Below, one piece after another: positions 56,335 through 64,000 of a stretch of 64,000 bases of DNA (position 1 is its first letter; the number at the start of each line of letters is the position of its first letter). Source of the DNA: Xylogone sp. PMI_703. Lineage: Eukaryota; Ascomycota; Leotiomycetes. A program made the translations under genes and the position numbers. The notes beneath the pieces are model-generated. The model was not told the origin of the DNA. It saw nothing but the letters and a program-made list of their open reading frames with translations, and did no database searches. The stretch lies in contig JAJTUQ010000004.1 of assembly GCA_021399445.1 (NCBI GenBank), forward strand, positions 1,736,001 through 1,800,000, given 5' to 3'.

Positions 56335-57458
56335 ATTAACGAAATGATGTCTCTTAATAATGCAAAGCTTGCTTTCACGTGTTCCCCCGCCATTTGGTCA
56401 ATATGGACCAATCTAGCGAATGAGAATATGCTGGTAAATATATTATAGATGAATTTATGAAGTGGCGATAGATTACGATGGGGATAAATGGCTGGCCAAG
56501 CGTCTATAAAAACCTTGTATCTAGAGTTTATGTCGTGTACTGATTTCAGATTTGGGAACATTATACTACTATTTGCGTCAAACGACTATTTTATGAAGAT
56601 ATTCTACTGCCAGTAAAATATCTAACTCAAGCGGGATGCTGATTCAGCCTTATTTATATAGAGTTGCAAGACGGGGTAATTGAACATTTTGGTTTCACAG
56701 ATTACTTCATCATGGCTCAATGAGTGGGAACAGTACAGCGATATGGTCAGATTGGGCCCCTGCAAACCATTTCTTTTTCCGCAAATCTTATAGTATCTAT
56801 TGGACAAATAATGATGAAATTCCAGCCTTAAACACACCCGGAACCACCACTGTCCTGCCCAGTTTCACGCCCCTTTTAGCCACAGTTACAGAGCATGACC
56901 TGCAGAAGGTTCCGGAAGAATATCATCTCTATAAAATGTACTGTAACACTATGATAGGTTGGACAACTAACTTAACTTCAGTGCGGCCTGCCATTGTACC
57001 TCCCCCTGAAACTGACACTGCTAACCTTAGTCCTGCAGAAAATCCGTTGGTACATGCACATAACCTTATCCAAATACTGCTAACATGAATAGAGGAGATT
57101 CATAAGTCTAGTGAAACATGAAAAGGTATTGTCAGCATTGACAAGAGATATTATTATTCCGATAATCACACCAGCCCAAGATCTCGAGTTTCCCAGGAAG
57201 TCTACCAGAAAGATCATATTAGCTCTGTATGCGTGTTGTAATAATAACAGTAACTTCGCAGACTTACCACATTTAAAGTTAAATAAGCGTATATGTTCAA
57301 GAACGCCCGTAGGAAACCTAATAAATAACCGACTACCAATTTCGTAAAAGAACCAAGCAGCAATATCTGTACAATTATATACGTTGAAAATTCTTGTGTT
57401 TTATTAGCCAGATTCCACGTCCGTTCTAAGTCATATTAAGATGTGACAAATTACCTAG
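56335..57458. other. Spacer between the convergent glycosyltransferase copies
   Basis: Contains one open frame of 122 codons (56720-57088, starting MSGNSTAIWSDWAPAN), listed separately. Nothing else is supported. Confidence 0.35.
56720..57088 (+). CDS. Hypothetical 122-residue protein between the glycosyltransferase copies
   Basis: An uninterrupted frame from ATG to TGA. Composition is protein-like: NHFFFRKSYSIYWTNNDEI, then a Pro/Thr-rich part TPGTTTVLPSFTPLLATVTE, then PPPETDTANLSPAENPLVH. No signal peptide, helix or domain recognised. Its chance of being real is moderate: length exceeds random expectation in this AT-rich context, but there is no family support and no clear promoter. It could be an exon of a larger, unseen gene. 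Confidence 0.3.
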   Translation: MSGNSTAIWSDWAPANHFFFRKSYSIYWTNNDEIPALNTPGTTTVLPSFTPLLATVTEHDLQKVPEEYHLYKMYCNTMIGWTTNLTSVRPAIVPPPETDTANLSPAENPLVHAHNLIQILLT

Positions 57459-58599
57459 TTATGTCGTAATATCTAGAAAGCTCTTAGAAAATATCTTCAT
57501 CAGCATATATAATTCCAGTACTGAAATAAATGGCTCGAGGAGTTCATGTGACATTCGCAAAAGAAGTAGAGGATGAGACCTAGTACCGTTAGCATGCATA
57601 CGTGGTCTTTCTGGAGCATCAACTTACCACCATAATTTCGGTGTTAAAAAAACGAATTGCAAGGATGATCTCTTTGCATTTCTAAACCATCTTAAAGATT
57701 GGCGTAAAGTCTTAATTGGATGTTCTAATATAGTTTCTATGTCGGCCTCAGGATCTGTCTGTATTTTAATATCCCAGTTTGTAGATAATAGCCACCGTGT
57801 GATAAATTGGCCATCTCCGGGCCCAATATGTTGCCAAACCAGTACTCATGAGTAAAAGCATGAAGGAAGGAAGACGATTTCAAGTTACTTGAACGACAAG
57901 CAACAGTTCTTGATGAAAGTACCGTCACTGATTTATCCAAGTGGTTCATTGTTGAGAGCTCATTATTCCACGAATCGAGTATAGAAGCACTTATATGTCC
58001 CCAGGTTGAATTTGGATAGATGTTGTTATATGTGAGGTCCCATTTCAACTTTGTCCCAACAGCACCCACTTTAGAATCCTCGAAACAGGCTAAAACCAGT
58101 AATAACAACTTCGTCGACCAAAATACGTCGTCATCTACGAGCACAATAATAGAACCTTGGGCTTCCCGAATTCCTTGTGCATGTTGCCGTCGTTTCTCAG
58201 CTACTGGTATACTAACCACTTTTATTGCAGTTGACGCAGAAGAGGTCCCCTTAAGAGCGTTTGCAACTCGTGCTTGCACTAAATCTTCGAAATGTATCGT
58301 CGTGACAATAATAATTTCCAAGGGACGGTTTGCCAACCACGTTAGTAAGGCTCTTTCAAAACTATTTCCCGGGCTAACAGTCGGCACGACAACAGACACA
58401 TCAATCGATGGGACAAATGATGGATTATCATGTAGTTGAACTGGTTCTAATTTCGGAGCAACGAGTTTGTTGACCGTAGGTGGAATATTTTTCCAGAGGC
58501 TATTTTACGAAAGGAGTTAGATTCTTCATTCAGCATTTATACTATACGAGGAATACCAAGAGCTCACCAAATAAGCCCTAACCAAAAAATCCTCCGCAT
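57459..58599 (-). pseudogene. Family-2 glycosyltransferase copy, frameshifted and truncated
   Basis: Second copy, on the minus strand. Exon 58568-58599 starts MRRIFWLGLI and joins at 58499 to WKNIPPTVNKLV, exactly as in the plus-strand copy. The core is clear: VSVVVPTVSPGN, IIIVTTIHFEDL, GSIIVLVDDDVFW. Around 57815-57835 the frame shifts: the first frame ends in a garbled GPEMANLSHGG, while the +1 frame gives GDGQFITRWLLSTNWDIK and RQSLRWFRN. After a donor matching copy 1 it continues SHPLLLLRMSHELLEPF, and stops at 57459, about 60 residues before the C-terminal helices of copy 1. So it has at least one frameshift and lacks the C-terminal helices. DDD and Q-x-x-RW motifs are still visible. 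It is not expected to be active. Confidence 0.8.
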
Positions 58600-59789
58600 A
58601 GCTACACGTATTAGGGTATATCCAATAGAGCGATTGTATTATATTGTCTTCAAAACTCAGTCTCGACAGACAACCAGTGTAAATATATGGACGTCAAAAT
58701 AGTATAGAGTAAGGAACAGTATATATATAAATATATTATGCGAGCACTCCATGTCTCATGCGATGTCAAACTAATCATTCTACGTTGCACTCGTCAGCAA
58801 AGACAGACGGAATATGTAGGAATTGCAACCTTCTCTTAACGTAATTACCGTTATCACCGATCTCCCCCCCCCCCCCTGAATCATCAAACCCACCATCACC
58901 ATTATTCAACTTCTCAACAAGAATATGTTATAATAGTAAAAAGAATAATATCCACAACAAAGGGAATGACTTTATTCACTAGAAATACAGTCAAAAAGCA
59001 ATCTATTGCACTGATTCAAATTGTTTCACCTGTTTTTAATATTTTCTATGTTATGTTTTCAGGTTCACTATAATTATAGCATATTACAATGATCATTAAG
59101 CCCGAAATTACTACGATTACAGCATACTCCGTACTTGTAAGCTTATATCACTGGTTAAAGCGTAACATTTCAGCAGTGATTCTACCAGTCAGTAACAATC
59201 CTTATTCCGATAGGCATAATCGAACCCCGTCACAAAATATCAGGTATCGACAGCTCCACTTTTACAAACAACAAGGTCAGACTATAATACAGTAGTTGAT
59301 GCGCTAGGGAAAATTCACTGACCAACTGCCCCTGTATACACGGTTCTCGTGGGATTCTGATTATATAGCAATCTGAACGTGGAACCTTTGCGTAACCAAA
59401 ACTACCATATCACGAAAATGAGGAAAGCCTTGTATTACGGAGGTATCAACAGATCCACTCTTATAAATACCCATGCCAGACACAATCGACTAACGGTAGT
59501 GCCTGAGGTTATTCTGGTATCAGCTTTGCACATCGATTCAACTGACACCTGTATCTAGCTGGGCGCCAACTCCAAAGTTGATGGATCGGCCGGAACGTAT
59601 ACCATGTGGGAAAAATGTCCGATACATATGGAGTACAAGAGGATTATTAATTCATTGCATTGAATATGCTTCCACCGTGGAATTTGACATGTCGCATTTT
59701 GCAACCCGTATGCGTATTTTGTGCGGAGTACAGAGTACGCGCATGCAGAATACTGATATTGTTCTCACATGGTTATAATCGGATAATTT
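58600..59789. other. Intergenic region with poly-C run and diverged short repeats
   Basis: No gene. A run of 13-14 C at about 58864-58877 is striking. Two short segments (about 59249-59275 and 59444-59470) sharing GGTATC(G/A)ACAG(C/A)TCCAC followed by T-rich/A-rich DNA look like a diverged direct repeat. Confidence 0.4.
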
Positions 59790-60240
59790 ATCGGTAGTCA
59801 CTCGGAGATGAGGCAGAGTTCTTAGTGGTACATCAAGTGTCAAGCTAGGTAAGTTCAGGAGTTTATCGGGGAGTGTTTGTTAATGACAGGAGAGCTTGCT
59901 CCCGCCGCAATGGGTCAGAGAACGCTGTTCCCTCGTTCTCTCCACTCTCCCCCCCCGGGTTCAGCTGCAGTGATAACACATGCACAGTCGAACTCCTCTA
60001 AGCATATGTTGCACCCCAGGAGGGTACATGGTGTTTGTCTTGGCCGTGCCTACTCTTGTTGTATTGGCAATTGGCCTCGGATTGGAAACTTTGATCTGCT
60101 TGAAGTATAAAAGTAAAAGTCTACATCCATACTTGCAATATTGCAAGACATAGCTCACATCTATCTTTTTTACTTTTCTCATTACCTTTATAGAGCTAAC
60201 TGGTAGCATGTGATACAGATGACAGATGAAGATCATGTAT
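59790..60240 (+). pseudogene. Chimeric fragment: piece of the 553-residue-protein gene joined to the 3' end of the WSC oxidase
   Basis: Bases 59790-59893 align with 61555-61660 (ATCGGYAGTCAC, CTAGGYAAGYTC, GAGCTTGCTCC shared), an internal part of the next gene. From 59908 the sequence switches to a copy of the oxidase 3' end (52271-52600): GCAATGGGTCAGAGAACGCT, ACACATGCACAGTCG, then GGAAACTTTGATCTG and the untranslated tail. Both pieces keep the plus-strand sense of their parents. The oxidase piece carries an insertion (CGTTCTCTCCACTCTCC) and several indels that break its frame, so it codes for nothing. It arose by duplication and joining of two non-adjacent genes. Confidence 0.8.
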
Positions 60241-60346
60241 TAGGTATGTACGGTAAAGCATCAGCAAATAGTTATTGGTAATGCCAATTAAGAAATAGTT
60301 TGAAACATGTGCAGTTTTCTTCTGCATCTATTATTGAAACTACCGT

Positions 60347-62008
60347 CTATCCAAGGAATACTCGCCGTCTGAAATTACTTCTATAATCATCGGACATTAA
60401 ATGTGCCTCTTGCAGCCAAGCATGAAGATATGTAGCTAGTATTTCGTAAGCCCAGACGTGTATACCATCCATCGGTGAGCCCTTCAAACACTGTCTAACA
60501 AACCGCCGTACCATTTTCTCATCCGCAGGTGATGATTCATTTACATAGACAATCTTGTCATCGTATGATAAATGGGGAAATTGCGTCGAAAACGCGAATC
60601 TAGTTGCACAATAGGCTGCTAATCCGATCTCCACATCATCAAGACTCAGGCCATGATTCTCGAAAACATAAATCATAGCGTCGTAATATAGTGAACAATA
60701 AGAACTTAAGCCCGAGAAATTTCGTGTTCCAACTTCTGATAGGGAGTCTAGATCTGAATCCATCTTCTCTCTTGTCCTATGAGGAGGCAGCTTATGCTTG
60801 CTAGCTACCGGTAACCCACGAAATCTTTCGATCAACTGAGAGGTTGGGTTGGTTCCCGTGAACAGATTTGGAAATATACCCTTCAAAAGATGACAAAGTG
60901 TATTCACTATTGAGGGGGAAACTACAGGAAATAGTCCCCAAGGCTTGAGTGACATGATAGAAAAAGCAACCTCAAATACTAAGTCCAGTTTAGCCTCAAA
61001 AGGATAATCTTTGGACAACATGCTTTTGATACTGCGGTTAAGAGGAAATGTTTTATCCAAGCGTAGAGATGTTGTGCTCACCACGTCAAAAAGAAGAGAC
61101 TTGTTCATGGATCCTCCAGTTAGTTCAGTTAAATTGCGTCGAATTTGAAGTGCTTGTTGAGCATCTGCATGAGGAAAAGTTCTGGGAAGAAATGGGCTTT
61201 TCACAACTTCCCTACTAGGAAACAAAAGAGTCCCGGGCTTTCCATCATATTCAAATCTTAGAATTCCCAGTGCAAGGTCAAGACAATGTTGCACATTCAA
61301 GCGGTCTGCGTATCTGCCATGCCACTCCTCGCCCATGAATGTGCTGAAGCAATTCCAAGATGCTCCATCCAGGTGAGCAACTTGTGAAAATGGATCACTA
61401 TGAGTAGCAAGATACATGTGACCCATGTGCGACGTGGCCTTTCTAGTTTCTTTTGAGCTGAAGTCCGAAGGAGAGAATCCACTAAGGATAAGGAGTACAA
61501 TGAACTCATCTGCAGGGAGTCCATATGAGATCTTTGGGCCATCAATCTGTACATCGGCAGTCACAGGGAGCTGAGGGAAACTTATTGGTAGCTCATCAAA
61601 CATCAACCTAGGCAAGCTCAAGAGTTCATCGGGACGGATCTGTAAACGACAGAAGAGCTTGCTCCAAGATGACTGTCCACTTAATGATTGCCCACTCCGG
61701 GATTTTCTCTCGTAAGGGCAGACAGTAACGCTCTTCCCTTCAGTATAGTAGTGCTTGATCCATGTAGATAGCGATGGTGCTTTTCCCTCAACAATTCCAG
61801 CATCTAAACGCCGTATATCATTTAACAAGATAGACCAGTCGCCAGCAGATTCTTTGATAATCTCCTCGCGGGAACTAGAAAAATCCCTGAGAAGAGAACG
61901 CAGTTGTGCTACTACTGCTATAAGACCAACTAAAGTGAATAGTGTGCCCAGCCAGGTACCAACCATAGAGGAGATGTTTATTTTGTCGTCGAAAGTGAGC
62001 GGTGCCAT
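60347..62008 (-). CDS. Conserved fungal protein of unknown function with N-terminal membrane segment
   Basis: Single exon of 553 residues. The N-terminus reads FDDKINISSMVGTWLGTLF, then TLVGLIAVVAQLRSLL, one membrane helix at about residues 13-38, followed by a basic-charged FSSSREEIIKESAGDW. The rest is soluble, with blocks PQLPVTADVQIDGPKISYG, PADEFIVLLILSGFSP and FEVAFSIMSLKPWGLFPV, and a C-terminal helical part with VRRFVRQCLKGSPM. I recognise no catalytic motif. The intact length, start and stop support a real gene. A fragment of this gene is duplicated at 59.8 kb. It lies between TE-rich DNA and the housekeeping ribosomal gene. Function is not proposed. Confidence 0.72.
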   Translation of the reverse strand: MAPLTFDDKINISSMVGTWLGTLFTLVGLIAVVAQLRSLLRDFSSSREEIIKESAGDWSILLNDIRRLDAGIVEGKAPSLSTWIKHYYTEGKSVTVCPYERKSRSGQSLSGQSSWSKLFCRLQIRPDELLSLPRLMFDELPISFPQLPVTADVQIDGPKISYGLPADEFIVLLILSGFSPSDFSSKETRKATSHMGHMYLATHSDPFSQVAHLDGASWNCFSTFMGEEWHGRYADRLNVQHCLDLALGILRFEYDGKPGTLLFPSREVVKSPFLPRTFPHADAQQALQIRRNLTELTGGSMNKSLLFDVVSTTSLRLDKTFPLNRSIKSMLSKDYPFEAKLDLVFEVAFSIMSLKPWGLFPVVSPSIVNTLCHLLKGIFPNLFTGTNPTSQLIERFRGLPVASKHKLPPHRTREKMDSDLDSLSEVGTRNFSGLSSYCSLYYDAMIYVFENHGLSLDDVEIGLAAYCATRFAFSTQFPHLSYDDKIVYVNESSPADEKMVRRFVRQCLKGSPMDGIHVWAYEILATYLHAWLQEAHLMSDDYRSNFRRRVFLG

Positions 62009-63261
62009 ACTTTACTTCGAACCGACGTCTATCAGACCGTCAGGCTGGCAAGAACCCCTAGAACGAGTCAAGCTCAAGATTTGAAGGTCCAAGAAAATAG
62101 AATACCAACAAAGAGAAAAGATTTTTAGATCAGGCTCTCTGTTTGACCAAGAATTCCGATGCAAGTCCGGGAATATGTAGGGCTCAAGAATAGCAAGGCT
62201 GGCGCTTAAGGCTGAATTCATAACTGCGTTGACGACTGAGTCAAGCCAAGCGACCTCGTGCATCAATCTTGATGCACGAACTGATACAGACGAGGCTCTC
62301 GACATGTACTGGATAATATGATAAATCAACATAGGCTTTATGACAGGTATCATCTAGTATTGTCGTAAAGTCATAATCGCGACTCAAATGAAACAAGAAC
62401 GCGGGTTATTGGGTAGGAGATGACACTTAGTGTAGTACAGTGCTAGGAAACCCATTCATTGCTTCTCTGTAAACTTCATTTAGCCTAACTTAGAAATATA
62501 TATGTTCGAATTTGAACATCTTTACAAAATAAATGACAGCACCGTCATCAAATCACATCTCGGTATATTATCCCTAATGAAAAGAACGTGTCTTTGTTGA
62601 GTGAAAACCATACAGTAGAAACCATCTCAAACTGAAAGTGATAAACTTACTAGCGTGTTCTTCGGATATTATTTGAAAGATACTATGAAACGGTATATGG
62701 GGAGCCATAAATCCTACCTTTTCCCAAATGCAAGTTGGTGGAAAGTGATTCGTGGATATCATGGCATAGCCAACTATTGGGTCTACATTAGAAGGAGTAG
62801 AAATACTAAAAGGACAGTAACACGACTCTCAGAACTCGGAGCTTCGAGGTATTATAGCCCTTAAGCAGCGATTGTTTTCCGTACAGCTGTAGATGGTGTC
62901 AGAAACGAAGAATACATGGCAGCAGCAACGGGATCTATGCAACCCTTTCAAGTAAAGAAAAAAGTATATATGCGTTGCAAACTACAGAGAAAGCTGTGGT
63001 TTGTCCTTGGGTCCTCAAACCGATGACGCCTTCAGTTTTTAATTTCCCATATCCTCCAATTCAGCAACCGAGGATATATTCATTATTGACATATCTTCCG
63101 ATCCTACAAATCCCTTCCCCCTTATCAAATCATGCATGCATCATCTTCACCTTTGCCCAGAGCAAAAAAAGAAAGCCATAAAATTTTCCCCAGTGCTCCT
63201 TCTTTCTAATCCCAGGCAATTTTCCCACATCCCAACTTCCGTAGCTGTTTCGCGGTTGGTT
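62009..63261. other. Intergenic region between the unknown protein and eS28
   Basis: No gene recognised. Upstream DNA of the 553-residue gene and the 3' untranslated region of the ribosomal gene. Short open frames show no family resemblance. Confidence 0.4.
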
Positions 63262-63631
63262 TTATCTGAGACGACGGGCTTCACGCTCGGATTCCAAGAG
63301 GCAGAGGATGTCATCTTCACGGACTATAATGCGTGGGAAAGTGAAAGATTAGCCAATTCCGCTCCTGCCTTCCTTAATCTGGTTTGCAGGGAAAAAGTAT
63401 GTCCATACCTGGGCCCTTGACGTTACGGATGATGGAACGAGTCTGGTCGTCCATGAATTCAACGCGCACCTGGGTGACACCTCCACGAGAACCTATTTCC
63501 CCCAATTGTCAGCTATTTTCCCTTGCGCACGGTGCTGGACCAAAAGCTCAGGACGGGAATTCTGCCATACCGGTTCGGCCGAGGACTCGGGTGACCTTGA
63601 CGAGCTTGACGGGGGTTTTGGAGGATTCCAT
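63262..63631 (-). CDS. RPS28: 40S ribosomal protein eS28
   Basis: Three exons on the minus strand (63571-63631, 63409-63492, 63262-63323) sum to 207 bases, 68 residues, the universal eS28 length. The protein starts [20 protein letters not shown], continues [17 protein letters not shown] and [13 protein letters not shown], and ends with [11 protein letters not shown], identical in pattern across eukaryotes. It sits in the small-subunit head near the mRNA exit. Introns of 78 and 85 bases interrupt after the first and second G of the GT/PG joins, a placement typical of Pezizomycotina ribosomal genes. It marks the return to conserved chromosome DNA. Expression is expected to be high. Confidence 0.97.
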
Positions 63632-64000
63632 TGCTGCGAGTTGTATGGAGTTGGCTGGAGGGATGTGTAGAGGTTGCGGGAGATGTTGACCTTGCGATTT
63701 GGAGATGCGTTGGGGACGTTGTGCGAGATTTTTCCCTTCGCTTATCGGAAGCCCTAATGGTCGGTCTGTGTGGGGAAAATCTTTAATCCAGGCCGCCACG
63801 GCCGCCTACGTTTGAGAGCCTGATTATTATGGCATGAATGATGCTTTACAAAAGAACACGACAAAATCAAATACTCAAATGCACCAGTAACGTTATATTA
63901 ACAGAAAATCTAAAAGCTTATTATCCAGAAACAAAATTAAAATACAATAGTGAGAAGCATTCCCCACCGTCATCCTAGCCAAAAAAAAAAAATTTGAGAG
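63632..64000. other. eS28 promoter region to right edge
   Basis: Contains the eS28 promoter and leader, and AT-rich sequence toward the edge with an A-run. No further gene seen. Confidence 0.4.

Noticed and set aside
1736..63631. A CRISPR array or bacterial-style operon signals
   Set aside because: No regularly spaced identical repeats; genes have spliceosomal introns and fungal promoters. This is nuclear fungal DNA.

Overview
The window looks like a piece of a filamentous ascomycete (Pezizomycotina) chromosome. Genes carry short GT-AG introns of about 50-75 bases, often with CTRAC-type branch points. The gene families are typically fungal: HET, Zn2Cys6 and DUF3425-bZIP regulators, NmrA-like proteins, AKR7, WSC plus copper radical oxidase, and eS28 with a fungal exon structure. 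A Leotiomycete is my best guess, but the sequence alone does not prove it. Exon junctions below were worked out by hand. Most models were accepted because summed exon lengths are a multiple of three and the joined protein matches a family pattern.

Layout. 1-33.6 kb is an accessory gene island: an alpha/beta hydrolase cut by the left edge, a fructosamine-3-kinase-like gene, an aldo-keto reductase, an unknown membrane-anchored protein, a monocarboxylate-type MFS transporter, a HET gene, NmrA-like protein, Zn2Cys6 regulator and AKR7, a bZIP/DUF3425 gene with an in-frame stop, a decayed gene at 22 kb, a small Cys-rich protein, an F-box/LRR-like protein, a second NmrA-like gene, a Zn2Cys6 regulator head-to-head with a GST, an unresolved gene at 31 kb and a DHA1-type MFS transporter. 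No polyketide, peptide or terpene synthase is present, so it is not a recognisable metabolite cluster.

33.6-43.5 kb is AT-rich and full of repeats: a complete Mutator-like element (60-base perfect terminal inverted repeats, 8-base target duplication, stop-riddled transposase), an integrase relic, a near-perfect hairpin element, a tRNA-Arg gene with a strange insertion, and two related solo LTRs in opposite orientation. 43.5-45.8 kb is an unknown gene broken by in-frame stops.

47.8-60.3 kb is a cell-surface carbohydrate region: a 1387-residue multi-WSC copper radical (glyoxal-type) oxidase, a third solo LTR, a MITE-like element, and two convergent family-2 glycosyltransferases, one intact and one frameshifted and truncated. 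At 59.8-60.2 kb lies a chimera of two gene fragments, each traceable to a neighbouring intact gene. 60.3-64 kb returns to ordinary DNA: a conserved unknown membrane protein and the housekeeping ribosomal protein eS28.

Nothing here is a clearly new system. The most worthwhile leads are the multi-WSC oxidase beside paired polysaccharide-synthase-like enzymes, the chimeric duplication, the tRNA with a misplaced insertion, the intact-ended but dead MULE, and the genes apparently broken by C-to-T type stops.
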